Shown here: positions 35,508 through 47,681 of the stretch, piece by piece
How positions within the stretch are numbered: the first letter of the stretch is position 1
How the letters are laid out: the number at the start of each line of letters is the position of its first letter
Origin: Patellaria atrata CBS 101060
Taxonomy: Eukaryota; Ascomycota; Dothideomycetes; Patellariales; Patellariaceae
DNA: 64,000 nucleotides
Assembly (NCBI GenBank): GCA_010093705.1
Contig: MU006098.1
Span: forward strand, 231,981-295,980
Direction of reading: 5' to 3'
The notes under the pieces: model-generated
What the model was told of the DNA's origin: nothing
Seen by the model: the letters and a program-made list of their open reading frames with translations, nothing else
Databases searched by the model: none
Position numbers and translations under genes: made by a program

Positions 35508-37394
35508 ATGGCGACAACAGGCACCGACGACTATTTACATCCTCGAGCCAGGAGACCACTAAATGCGGCCCAGCTTTTAAGTGGACAGCAGGATGAAGTT
35601 CATCCAGGTCTGAATGGCAAACTTCCAACTATGTCCGCTCTCTCGAGGTGAGATAAAATAGCTGGTGGCATGATATGAGTAAAAACTGAAATGCTGTAGT
35701 GGCCGCACAACACCCATACCAGTCGATGCGCCCCCTTCCGTTAAGGCCACTTCCTCTGCGCGAAAGCAGATTCGTGCACAGCAGAAACATCGTCTGTTTC
35801 CTACTGTCGTATACGAGCCACGCGTATCCCATTTCGATAAGAATAGCGATTATCGAGACTTCCGTGGGTTTTTCGTCCTCTTTTGGATAGGGCTCGCGAT
35901 TATGGTCATGACAACAATGCTTCGGAATTATAAGGAAACAGGAACAGTGTTTGCTATGAGGCAGTGGGGAACATTTACGCAGAATGTGTGGGAGATGTTC
36001 TTCAGTGACCTTGCTATGGCATCGACTACGGCACTCGCACTACCTCTACACCGATGGTATAACAGTAATCAAGGCCTTATGCGATGGAGTACACTTGGAA
36101 TGGCCGTACAGAGCATCTTCCAAGCTGTCTGGCTTGCTTTCTGGGTGAAGTAAGCAGTCGTTCTACATGATACACTTTTCCGAGCTGACGGTTGCAGCTG
36201 GCCTTTCTTGCGTCAGTGGACCTGGACTGCACAGGTCTTTTTTACACTGCATCTTCTAACCCTCTTTATGAAGATGCATTCTTATGCGTAGGCAATACGG
36301 CTTCAGTCTATCACTATTTCGGCGCTAATTCTATACAGCTTTTACAATGGACATCTTAGTGAGACCCGTCGACGCTTAAACGAACTCGATACGCCCGAGA
36401 CGGCGTCAACCCAAGGCGCTGCTTATCGCTACCCGAGTAGGCGCACTCATTTACATGAAATACAAGATGAAGACGATGAGAAGGAAAACGATGACCTTTC
36501 CTCCCTTCGGCAGCTTCGAGAGGATCTCGCATTTGAGCTCACATCTCCGTTAGGCCATATTAGTTATCCTCAGAACCTTACTCTGTATAATTATGTGGAT
36601 TTTCTATTTTGTCCCACACTCTGTTATGAATTAGAATATCCCCGTACGGAACGCATCCAGTGGTTGGAATTGTTCTACAAGGCCCTCGCGGTCTTCGGTT
36701 GCATCTTTCTCATGACCATTACTAGCGACGAATTCATCATTCCAGTGCTTCAAGAGTCAGCTCTTCTTCTTCAAGGGTCGACTCGATTTTCTGATAGCGC
36801 TCTTATTCTGGCAGAGACCATCAGCCGTCTCCTATTCCCTTTCATGATCATTTTTCTTTTGGTTTTCCTTGTCATTTTTGAATACGTGCTTGGGGCGTTC
36901 GCGGAGATCACACGTAAGTATAATTGATCTATTTAGGACGCTACGAGATTTGCTAAACCCCTTCGTTAGGCTTCGCCGATAGGCAGTTTTACGCGGATTG
37001 GTGGAATAGTTGCGATTGGCTCGAGTTTTCTCGCGAGTGGAATATTCCTGTCCACCATTTCCTCCGTCGGCATGTCTTTTCTGCTTCTCGAGGCCACACC
37101 TCTCGACCAGTTGCAACGGTTATCACGTTTCTCATCAGCGCAGCAGCGCATGAACTTGTCATGGGCGTTATCACAAAGAAGCTTCGTGGATATGGTGCCT
37201 TTGCGATGATGTTACAGATACCTATTGTGGTCGTTCAAAGGTCGAAATGGGTCAGAGGACGTAAACTCCTAAACGTCAGTATCCTTACTTCTCAGTCACA
37301 TGAATAAGCGCTAATGTTTGTATAGAATGTCCTCTTCTGGTGCTCTATGATCTTAGGTTTGTCCATGATGTGTGCGTTATACGTTCTCGTATGA
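35508..37394 (+). CDS. ARE2: Sterol O-acyltransferase (ARE-type MBOAT)
   Basis: ER membrane enzyme that esterifies sterols with fatty acyl-CoA for storage in lipid droplets. Six exons (35508-35647, 35700-36149, 36198-36287, 36339-36913, 36970-37274, 37326-37394) join in frame to 542 aa. A soluble N-terminus leads to helices such as FRGFFVLFWIGLAIMVMTT and FPFMIIFLLVFLVIFEYVLG. The signature FYADWWNSCDW and the catalytic His in AAAHELVMGV are present, and the last short exon provides the final helix (VLFWCSMILGLSMMCALYVL). DGAT1 shares the fold and motif; I favour the sterol enzyme because of the N-terminal domain pattern (YRDFRGFF, QNVWEMFFSDLAM). Confidence 0.88.
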
Positions 37395-38094
37395 GGTTTA
37401 GGTCGAAAAGTTTTTAATCCTTCGTTATGGTCATCAAGTATTATACCCCGGGTCATTGAATTAGTCTAGCCTATACCATATCGATGCTATGGGTCCGCCC
37501 TTAGTCCTGACCTAATAGATCTGTCTTTAATGCATAACTCGAATCGGGCTATTCTTGTAATCAAATAACCGGACGGAAGATGAGTCGCAGAATTAGGGGA
37601 AAGAATAGTCCGCTTAAGGTCCTACGATCAATAGTATCCGCATTCACGGGTCAGAATCTTCTCTACTGCTCCCTATGTTTTTACCTTGAATGTTTGCTAA
37701 TTGTTGATGAATGATGATTGTATAACTTACCATAAGGCGACCATTATCATGCATAACCCCACACAGCTCAAGAGCCGCTGTATAGACACCCCACCTTAAC
37801 ATTCTACCTAGTTTTCTATTAAACTTATGTTGTCCTTAATCTTCAGAAGTGACAAAATCCATCTTTCCCAACTGACTGAATTATTTCATTCTAGAATCTG
37901 AAGATGCACATGACACCTCTCCGCGCTAGATATATCAAGCGTAAAAATTAGCGCCTGGTGTTGCGGCTGCCAACCCACCGCATCCCGAAACTTGCGGGCA
38001 ACACGACCACCTCCGTCATAGAATATCTCTCCATCGAAACTACACCTTACAACTCTAACTTTCTACTCAACCTCACTCCACGTATTCCCACGCG
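37395..38094. other. Intergenic, no gene seen
   Basis: 700 bp holding the 3' flank of the acyltransferase and the promoter of the DUF3074 gene; the last 60 bases are CT/CA-rich leader sequence. No other signal recognised. Confidence 0.5.
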
Positions 38095-40246
38095 ATGTCG
38101 AACCTTCATGAAGCTCTAACAACTCTCCGACCCAAAGACTTCTCCGATATACCACTCGACGACCTCCCCGCATTCCTTCGTGAGAAGTTTACGAAAGCTG
38201 AGATAATAGTGAACTCAGTCCCTTTACCTCCAGGTGGAGATGACTTCCTATCTTCTAAAGTCTCTCGACACGATGTCAATGGCGCAACCTGTGCCAAAGA
38301 CATCACGAGTTCCAAAGTTCGACGAGCTCCTATAGACCCATCTTTCACAGAGCTACAGGATGCATGGGGCAAACCAATGAAGCTGAGTGCTTCACAGAAT
38401 CCACTTGGGATATCTGTTTTCAAGATGGCGGGACACGATAGACATGGAGCTTGGTTTGCGCGGAGTAGTGTGCATGAGGGACTGGGTTTCACAAAGTTCA
38501 AGAAAGCCATGCAACGAGAGTTCCCTGAGAGCTTGGCTGTTCAGGGAGGACCAGGAGAGGGGAATGTGAGGGGAATTGGAGGTGATAAGAAGTTGGAGAG
38601 AAAAGTTGTGGAGGGTGTGGGGAAGATGGAAGGTCAGAAAATGTTTTTCCTTTTTTTGATAGGCTTCAACATGACCTTGAGTTTCCGGCTACGCGATTTT
38701 ACTAACTCCGGTTACAGTTTATCAGTTATCGGCACAGTTTCCAGGCCCCACAACACCACGAGAGTTCATCACCTTACTTCTCACCTCAGATAATGCGTTG
38801 ACTGAGAAGTCAGCGCCACATATAGAGGACGACAAAGTATCGAAGCGGATACCAAGACATTTTATGGTTGTATCAGTCCCAGTTACCCATCCAGATGCAC
38901 CCCCTAGGGAAGGCTTCGTCAGAGGACAATATGAGTCGGTAGAAATGATAAGGGAAATTCCTCTCAACCCAGCGAGATCTCAATCGAGCACAAACCTAGC
39001 ATTGCATTCTCCGACCAAATCCCGTGATAGGGGATCCACTATCAGCGTCTCTGAGTCCAGAGTACCTGATGATTTACCTGATGGCCACATCGATCCGGAA
39101 TTGAATCCAGTTGAATGGATAATGATCACAAGAAGTGACCCTGGAGGCGGCATACCGCGTTTTATGGTCGAAAGAGGCACACCGGGAAGTATAGTCGCAG
39201 ACACCAGCAAGTTTCTTGACTGGGCGTGCTCGAAGGATGAAATATTGAATGAGGACGAGGATGTAGAGCTACGAAAACAAACCGATGGGGACTTCAGAAA
39301 ATCGATGGAAGCGCGCCGTCCATCCTTAGCTGCATTAAATGGTCATACTGCAGGCATCGAACCAACTCCCGCGGAGTCTGCCGCTCCCCAAGAGTATAAT
39401 ATCCATGAGGAGAGTAATGTGGGCATCTTCTCTAAGATCGCAGACGCAGCAGAGATGATTCAAGAGCACCTCCCATCTTATATCAGACCTGAATTAACCC
39501 GTTCGCGCTCACTTTCATCATCTTCCACGGATTCTTCGAGCATGGAATCCTTCGCCTCCGCCGAACAGTTCAAGACCGCAGAAGAGGGCGAAGAACTTCC
39601 TAGCTTGTCCTCTGAAAACATATCCATTGATTCAGCTTCTACCCCTAATCTAGAGAACAACCGTGAAATTAAGAAGCTCGAACAAAGGCGCCAGACCCTT
39701 GACCGGAAACTTGCAGAGGATAAGTTAAAGGAAGAAGTTCGGCTGAGGGAGCTAGAGCAGAAGGAGAGCAAAGACCTTGAAAAGGCCCGCGAGAAGCACG
39801 AGAAAGAGAGGCAAAAGCGCGAAGAACGGTACCAGAAAGAGATGATGAAACTGGCCGCAAAACGCGAAAAGGAATTCAAGAAATATGAAGCTAAGAAGGC
39901 CAAAGAAACGGAAAAGAATCGTTCCCTGAAGCTCGAGCGTGAGAGCGCGGGCTGGAAATCTCTGGCTGAGACGTTGCAGAAGGAGAACACGCTGTTGAAG
40001 GAGCAGATCGGTGAGCTTCAGCGGGAAAATACGATTCTGGTCCAGCGGATGGGCAAGTTTGAGCAAGGACGAGATGCGTTGAAGGGGTTCAGGGAGGAAG
40101 TCGAGAAGAGCAGGAAGAGGGCGAGTAGTTCGGCGAGTAGGAGGAGTAGGGATAGCAAGGCGAGCGGCAATGGTGGATTGTCAAGGACGGGGACTACACT
40201 AGAGGACACTTTGAGCCCAACTGCGAGCGTAAGCGGAAAGCACTAA
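38095..40246 (+). CDS. DUF3074 (START-like) protein with coiled coil
   Basis: Exons 38095-38632 and 38718-40246 join in phase 1 to 688 aa. The N-terminal 300 residues match the fungal DUF3074 pattern, thought to be a START-like lipid-binding fold: FKMAGHDRHGAWFARSSVHE, VYQLSAQFPGPTTPREFITL, then VEWIMITRSDPGGGIPRFMV and KFLDWACSKDE. The C-terminal half has a Ser-rich stretch, a long highly charged coiled coil (about residues 480-640; KKLEQRRQTLDRKLAED and following) and a Ser/Arg tail. No membrane helix. Lipid transfer or membrane-contact function is plausible but unproven; the coiled coil suggests oligomerisation or scaffolding. Confidence 0.85.
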
Positions 40247-41754
40247 GAGATTTGAGGGGTCGAAGAAGGATTAACTCCCTGTTCTACGGTGGGAGACGTG
40301 TAGGTTGACTATAACTATACATATCGGTGCATATGGTTAATGACTAATGAGCGTCTAGTAGCATGAGTAAAAGAGCGTTTCTCAGATAATGAGTATTAGA
40401 TGAATCGAAAACTTGAGTCACATCGAATGAGCACATATATCTTGTCCACTCTCTTAGTTTCGTGATACCCTACCACACGGAGTTGGTTATCATATTTCTT
40501 TCCATCCGAATTGACGTACTACCTAGGGATTTGATTTCGTTGTATTGTACTTCATGAGCTAAAATGGAGACCTGCTAGACCTTTTCGTACATGTCTTGAG
40601 GGATCACGGTGTTCGGATTTAAGATTCAACTCGTGAATGTACACTATAAAAACCAGATATTTTATAAATGTTTTGGCTATTTCAGATTTTCCCTTCATAA
40701 ACATTTCGCCTTTCACCCCACTAAACAAATTACACAAAGTCAGCCAAATGACGAGAGATGACATGTCACCCAACGTTTAAGATCGCAGAAAAGCGTTCAA
40801 AGAACTATAAGAGGGTAAGGTAATATAACCTTCACCTCCCCATTATTCTCCCGAGAGTTCGCCATTAACTGTAAAGTAGTTCTGTTACACCAACTCCCGC
40901 TTCAATCCGGCAGAATTTAGGTTACTGGACAGTACAAACTGCAAACAATTCTAAATTCACACCATCAACATTATGGCGGTGAGGACAGGATATCAACAAG
41001 TATCCTCTTCTCTGGTTAATCAGTCTATCAGTCGCTGATGGGATGATGCATTTTGCTCCACAACTGCCGTCAAGATGATAATAGAACAACTTGCTCCAAT
41101 ACCTCTCCGCCCTACAATCCTTCCGTCGGTTCCTGCATGCCTTCATAAGATAAGCTGATAGTCTCACCCACCAGCCTTGTCCATTAATATTTCGACTATC
41201 TCCACCGTGCTACTTAACGTATCACAGCGTGTACCAGCACCACAGAAGTACCAACATAGTGGGGAGCCCGTCACCGCTACTCCCAATCCCACTACATCTC
41301 CCCTGCAGCAAAAACAGCGAGTCGTTCCACGGAGTACAAGGATGATAAAGTGTTCTAGAAGATCGACTCCCTTCACCGCGAATTCGCAAGTGGGGAGCTG
41401 AAGGGCGTGGACAGATGCGGGTGCATGCATATGTATATGTGTGGATGTCACACCAATGACCTCTTGGGCCCCTCCCGCAAGGAACGTCACTTGGAGGGTA
41501 AGGCTGATGGAGGTCTGAAGATGGGTTGGAGGGATATATAAGACAGTTCTTGGATGGATGCATTGTGTTTTTCTTTTTTTTTTGGTTTTGTTCTAAGGCA
41601 TACACTCCTCGCAACAAATCTACCATATCAAATCATCTTCAACACCCTTCATAGCGAGACTCAGTCCATACTCCACACCACTCACCCGACATCCTCAACT
41701 CTAACTTTTGACTTCAACCTCAACTCTCTCAATCCGCCCACCAACAAAAACTTA
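40247..41754. other. Intergenic, 1.5 kb
   Basis: No recognisable gene. A TATA-like GGATATATAAG at 41531-41541 and a CT/CA-rich leader from about 41590 to 41754 precede the small Ser/Thr/Pro-rich frame and support a transcription start there. Confidence 0.4.
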
Positions 41755-42099
41755 ATGCGAGGCGCATACCAACCCCTCAACACGCCCTCCAAACCGCAAA
41801 CCTCCCAAGCCTCATCCTCATCCTCCTCAACCTCCACAATGACCTCCCAAAACACCCAAACCGCCCAAACCACCATCATATCTCCAACATCCTCGACAAC
41901 AAGCACGCCCTCCTCCTCCCGGGTCTCCTCCCGAGCCCCAAGTCCAACACGCATCCCCACCTCCAGGCCGATCAGCCCCTTAAGTCTCACATCGCCAATG
42001 ACGCTCGACTACCACGAGAACAACTACTCGAGACCCGAGGTCTGCGGGCGGAGTATTTGCTGGGGTGTTCCTAGGGGAGCCCGAGCGGGGTGGTCGTGA
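41755..42099 (+). CDS. Small Ser/Thr/Pro-rich hypothetical protein
   Basis: A 114-codon frame starting MRGAYQPLNTPSKPQTSQ and consisting largely of Ser, Thr, Pro and Gln, ending in a Cys/Trp-containing tail (EVCGRSICWGVPRGARAGW). The start at 41755 is preferred to the upstream in-frame ATG at 41554 because a TATA-like element and leader-type DNA lie between. No domain recognised; low-complexity composition could also be chance in CT-rich DNA. Confidence 0.35.
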   Translation: MRGAYQPLNTPSKPQTSQASSSSSSTSTMTSQNTQTAQTTIISPTSSTTSTPSSSRVSSRAPSPTRIPTSRPISPLSLTSPMTLDYHENNYSRPEVCGRSICWGVPRGARAGWS

Positions 42100-42481
42100 G
42101 GTTTCGTCATGGATTATTGAAAGGGGGTTTAGAAAAGGGGTTTATTTGTAAGGGGTTATACGACGATCGTGGTGCTAATTAGAGGCTGGGATCCATGTGC
42201 AGGAGTTCGGGTCTAAAAAAAAGGAATGTCTGGCTTGTTATGCGTGAAAGGTGCTGTACTTAGAAATGTTGTAGAGATGGAGTTAATGCGAACGATACTT
42301 TTCGATTTTCAACAGATATATACCTCGGCTTGACTTACAAATGCTATATACCACCTATGCTCGCTAAACACAATTTTTACACTGCACAGCGTGCTCACAT
42401 TTCCATTTTAAACAAACACCTCCCTCTTAGTCTTATGACCCAATATTCACCACTGTTTCACCTCAACTCTGTATCAAACTC
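42100..42481. other. Convergent 3' flanks
   Basis: About 380 bp between the small Ser-rich frame and the glutaminase stop; no coding signal. Confidence 0.4.
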
Positions 42482-45211
42482 CTATTCCTCGTCCATAAAA
42501 CGCAAACCCTCCACCGCCTTCCCCGCACACGCCCTCTCAAGCGTCAAAAACGCAAAATGGCCCCCCACAACCGGGCGCGCAAAGAAGTTCGGCCCAGGAA
42601 ACCCACCATCGCCCTCGGTCTTATACAGATCCGAAAACGGCTTATCTGTGCTCGTCTCGTTGAGCCACCTTGCCACTCTATCCAAGATATCCGATCGAAC
42701 CTTCTTCGAGGCTACGGCCGCAGCTTCGAACTCCCAGTCGGATTTTGAATATAGGTGTCGGCTGTCGAGGGGGAGTCCGTATTTCTGCATCACGGCGGCG
42801 TACCAGGTGGATTGGCGGGCGTAGACGCGGGAGGGGATGAAGTTAGTTGTTGGGGTTGTGCGGGAGGAGTGGGTTAGAGGGGTTTGGCCGTCATTGGAGC
42901 GGCCGATGAAGGGGTTCGCGTCTTCAGTGGTGTCGGGGGAGGTGAAGTTCGTGCCGTCGGGATGGAAGCAGAGGACCGCGTCGGCGTAGAGGCTGTATAG
43001 CGTCGTCCAGCTTCCGTACCAGTCGTAGGAGAGCTTGGCGTGGGATTTGTCGCGCGAGGTGCCGTATTCCTCCCATTTCTTGATGTATGTTTCTGAGATA
43101 TTCTGTTTGTCTTCAGTTTCAGCGCTCTTGGAGTGGTGGTTATAGGCTCACTTTGAATTTTTTGGCGTCTGGTTTGTTCCCGACTATTTCAGCCATTTGG
43201 CTCATCGCTTTGATGCCGATTATGCCCTTGAGCGCAAGATTCGTCTGAAGAGCGAGCCAGCCGGCGAAATCGTCCGTGCAGACTGAGAGATTTAGTTATC
43301 TTCCGTGTATTTGGTGAAAGGTGAGCTTACGTTGGTTATGCGGTCTGAGACTGAACTTCACTAGATAGCCGGTCCATTGCTTCCATAGATTGTAGGTCTT
43401 TTCAACCCACTTCTGGGCTTGTTTCATGCCGTTCGTCGAACCACCCCACTTGTTATCCAAGCCGAACACATCATCTCTTATTTCGATGCTCAAGGGGAAA
43501 ATACTGTCCGAATCGGCATCAAAATGATCTTTGCCTGCTGTTGCCCAAACAGACTGTGCTTCAGCATCGGACTTATAAGTCAAGGAGTTTACAAGCGCTA
43601 AACCCATGATGAGCATGTTACCGCATTCTTCCACCGGCATGTATTCGTCCCTGCCATCCGCGTGTCCAGTTAAATTAGGGAAGTGAGTGCCCAGATCGTG
43701 CATAGAGTACGTATTAGGATATTGACCGCTATTCATATGTTCAATAAGTGGTTCTAGAAGGTATGCCAACCACCGTGGTTGTGTATATAGGAAGAAAGGG
43801 AAAGCAGGAAAGATAACATCAACAGTCTGACAGTTTCCATTGGAAGAGATCTCCTTGAGGAAAAGAAGCGGATTCTCAGGTGTGCCGGAGAAGCTGGTTG
43901 CTCCCATAGCTTGACGGGCTGATAGTGCAACGATATCTACGTAACTATCGGATCCTGAAGCATAAGCGTCGATTGCAAGCTGAGCAGAATAATTCTGTGC
44001 GAGTTTGAACGCGTTGTCAAAATCAAGGTAATGGAAAGTCAAGAAATCGTTATCGGATTTGAACCAGGATTTCCAAAGCGGTCGCATTAGTGTTAACCCT
44101 CGGGCGGAAGCATATTGAGTGACTGGATCCTGGATATGGGCGATGGTAAATAGAACACTATCGTTCTTACGACGGCGAGAAGCAGTCTGCGTCGAGTTTG
44201 ACGACAGCTTGAAAGACTTCGCAAATGCGAATACCGGTTCCTCATCCATGATACCACGGAAAGACCTGTCAATTTCATTTTGGAGAGTTCCAGTTCTCGA
44301 GAAGCGTTGACGGAGGAGCGCAGATGTTCCACATTCGTGACGGACATCCTGTTACATTAGCTCAGAATTTCATGAAACTGAATCACTCACATCTGGCGCA
44401 CTGAAGTGTAGAGTACCCCATTCCGCTCTATCATGAATCTCGGTGAAGAGAACTTCCTGCTCCCGTTTGACTTTCCAGGTCTTCAATACCTTATCATTTC
44501 CAAGGTTCGACTGAGCCAGATCCCAGACCACTTTCATACCTCGGTCACCGCTAACCCATTGTCCATTGAGATCCATGTAGACATCGATATCAAAATTTCC
44601 CTTTACATGTATGGTCAAGTACGCTGCAGGTAATGACTGTCGCAATGTTGACGTAGGGGTCACTGGAGAAAGGAATGACAGAATGAGCTCCAATGGTTTG
44701 GAACCCGAGGTACTGTCAGGGGCTGGGATCTCGTATGTCAGGTTGGTGGTGGAAGCATCATATTTTGCTCCTAAATACTTGGGAAATGTGACATTGTAGC
44801 TATTCAATCTGTCAGTACCAACTCGCTCTACAGGACCACCTCGAATTGCCCTACCCATGATCTGGTCCTTTAGGTAGCGAGTCGTGCGGTCTACCTAGTA
44901 GTGGATATACAGTCTTCGATTCGGATACTGAAGCTAGAATACCGAAACCGATCTATGTATACAGTTACCCATTAGCTTACACCAGGCGGAGAGAGCTTCT
45001 ATGAACCTCCGTTTAGCTTAAGACATACCGAGTCCCCCGTATAGAACATAGGCCATCTGCTCCATGGTTCTGCTCTTGCATTCCCTAACCACGTGCTAAG
45101 ATAGGGATTGCGAACGATGAGGGGTAGAACAGGAGGAGTCAAGACGGAAGCTTCAACGAAGCTTGCCAGAAGCGCCGAGGCTGTTGTCAGCACAGCTGAA
45201 ATTGACCGCAT
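42482..45211 (-). CDS. gtaA: Secreted glutaminase A (GtaA family)
   Basis: Extracellular fungal glutaminase-type protein (DUF5127, DUF4965 and DUF1793 regions in order) that releases ammonia from L-glutamine. Exon 1 (45211-45029) has a signal peptide (SAVLTTASALLASFVEA) and VRNPYLSTWLGNA; exon 2 begins at 44952 (GFGILASVSESK). My best model has an intron 44894-44828, then 44827-44391 (YLGAKYDASTTNLTYEIP, LSFLSPVTPTSTLRQSLPA), 44348-43331 (DVRHECGTSALL, FHYLDFDNAFKLAQNYSAQL, EYMPVEECGNMLIMGLALV), 43282-43152 and 43102-42482 (LSYDWYGSWTTLYSLYADAV, PVVGGHFAFL), total 815 aa in frame. The 44894-44828 intron is the only uncertain junction; without it a TAG interrupts the frame. Probably nitrogen-regulated, inferred from the family only. 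Confidence 0.88.
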
Positions 45212-45957
45212 GGCGGACTTTGAAGCTTTAGAACAGCAGAACGAAGAAAATGGAAGAAAATGAAATGATAGGACTGCGCTAGTATACAGTATATATCACG
45301 TTGAAAGGCATTTAAAGGAAAAGAGGTGTCGCAGGAAAGGTGGGATGGGAAGTTTGGGGTAAATACGGGACGGTGGAAAGCTTCGGTTTTCCGTTAGAAC
45401 CGTCAGAATGTTGGAGCTCCGGGGTCTGGTGACGATTTTTTGCGGGGGAGTCGCTCTGAGGGATGCACCCACCGCACCATCGCCCTTGGCAGGTCCAAGT
45501 GTGAATTGGTTGGCCAAGGGAGATCCCTTCTCGGTTAGATCCTGTCCGTTCTATGCGATGTCTTTTAGCGTCACCATGTAAACGACAATCATCGCTTCAA
45601 CTTTTCCAAAGGCTACGATAACATAATTTTGTGTGCGTTCTCTACAAATCCAAAAGACGGGCATGCTTTTGCCCTCTCAACAGTGCTGGCCAGCTTCTTC
45701 TCGGCTTCATGTGTGGTCGTTGCCCCTTTCATCGGCTCTAACAACGGCATGTTCCAGCTCATTGACACCTAGTCTGAGGACCCGTGATGCGCTTCCTGTG
45801 CTCTTGATGTACTCATAATCCTCTTCATTGTTATGGGTGGATGACTCGGTCTGAAGTCTCAGCTTCCTTGGCGATCCAGGCGGAGTCTGCTTGCGGAAGG
45901 GTGGCCATAATACTTCACGTGGCGGAAATGAGAGTGGCCTAACTGAATCTCCCAACA
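45212..45957. other. Glutaminase promoter region
   Basis: No gene supported. The 84-codon minus frame at 45707-45961 (PPSR, TPPGSPRKLRLQTE) lies directly after the broken gene and might be part of its former C-terminus or chance. Confidence 0.4.
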
Positions 45958-47027
45958 TCACAACTGTCGAAAGAGTCGTACTGTTATCTTGACGTATTCA
46001 TCGATGCCTGGAGCGTGTTCGGGTAACCGCTAGGTCCGATTGCGAAGCCGAATCTGCGAAGACGAATGAGAAATTATCACTTTGTGGAGTATCATGATCA
46101 TTCTTATAATCCTCAGGAATGTTTAATATTAGGCTAGGGATCATTGTAGAAGCATATGAGGAACTCGGAGAGGAAGATTGATCAACAAGGTTGTAGCAAC
46201 GATGAACGTCCACACCGAGCGCGGAGAGCTGATCCCACGTGCGGTAATAAAACCTAATTGTTGCCAAAGGAGCATCTAGAGAATAAATAAGGCTGAATTT
46301 GTAGAATCGTTTTGGGTGCTGCCGAGGAGCGGGTCCTGCGTTGATGAGACTTCATTTCGTCAGTAAAATTTCACATTTCACATTAGAAAATGACAGGAGC
46401 CTACGACCTTGACTTACTTGATACCTCCAATTTCCTCCTTTCTATACTCTGTATCTTCGTAACGGCGAATTTCTCTGGTGTTCTCTTCCCTCCATCTGCC
46501 CTATGAACACGGATTTCAAGCACCTGTTCCCCAATTCCTGGCCCGGAGATAGATTTCCACGCTTCCTCTTTCTTAGTGGCAAAGCGCAAACCCCGTTTTT
46601 CAGTCCTGCCTCTCCCGTATCTCCAGTTAAAGCCCGCATCAAAGACCCCAAACAGGGTCTTTCCCTTAAATCATTCTTCAGCTCCTGTACACCACGTTGT
46701 GATGTGTGTCTCGTTGATATACAGCTTGAAGACGAAATACCCTGGTGGATGTGGAGGGTCTATACTATAGATAACCCAGAATTGGTTGTTGGGGTGGACG
46801 GGTACATAGATATTCCGGCGAGAAGCATCCTCTTCCACCTCCTGCGGGATTAGAACTGCGACACTAGCATCTTCCTGTGATTGAGGAGGCGCAGATTCCG
46901 GTATTGCGAGGCCGCTTTGTGTACAGAGTGAAATAGTTGTCGCGCGATATGTTGGCATGGCGAAACTTGGAGAGTTGTCACTTTGGAATGGAAAAAGAAT
47001 ACTTGGTCGGAGTTTGTTCGTTGTCAT
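45958..47027 (-). pseudogene. Broken fungal-specific protein gene
   Basis: A conserved-looking fungal protein of unknown function, formerly about 300 aa. Exon 1 (47027 to about 46391) encodes RNIYVPVHPNNQFWVIYSID, PPHPPGYFVFKLYINETHIT, then, after an in-frame TGA at 46673-46671, FKGKTLFGVFDAGFNWRYG and EEAWKSISGPGIGEQVLEIR. Exon 2 (from about 46345) reads FYKFSLIYSLDAPLATIRFY then YRTWDQLSALG. The TGA sits where Trp would fit (E-E-W-F-K), i.e. TGG to TGA. Near 46015 the frame must change for the C-terminal PGIDEYVKITVRLFRQL ending at 45958. Two lesions in otherwise continuous protein-like sequence argue for a recent pseudogene. The family pattern (NPPHPP...FKLYxNGxH) is one I have seen in Pezizomycotina, without a function. 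Confidence 0.7.
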
Positions 47028-47681
47028 ACAGTATTAACCTTAAATTTATGCATGGAGTGCACGTGGCAACCTGGATGCGTTTGGAAGGCAAGACTTGTAG
47101 GAAGGAATGAGTGAGAGGACTATTATGTGAGCCCTTTCCCTCGGTCAGTGCCCACTATCCATGTTTTCGAATATCCACAGTGCTTACTGACCTCTTCTTA
47201 CCTCGTTCGTTGTTTACGACATGTTATACGCCTATTTTACACACTGTGGCTGAGCAGTTATTCATAGTCTGCCTCCGATACATAGATCCTAGTTAAGCAT
47301 AGGATTAACCCGGATCCCCATTGTACAAAAAGCGCAGTTTCAAAGCATACGTCCTTTTGGTACATTGCCCAAGTGATATCTGGCATTGGAGCAATAGCTC
47401 TTTGTCACGATGAACCGTACTTGCCCTCTATATGTTGGCTACACAGTACAACTTGAGTACCGTCAACCTCAACACATCTTGAGGTTTTACCTAATCATGT
47501 TGGAACAATGGTTAATTGGAAGTCTCCTCGTAACGCTGATATACTACGGGCACTTTATGGGCTCATGTTCTAGCTTGAAAAACATAATATTCCCTTTTGA
47601 ATCTACAAGTTCGCTAATTGGTACTTTTACAAGGTAATACGAGAACTCTACTTCCCAATTTGACTCGCCGCCTTCTTCCCC
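47028..47681. other. Intergenic, no gene seen
   Basis: Between the broken gene and the DUF3669 gene. Short frames at 47111-47637 lack motifs. Confidence 0.45.
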
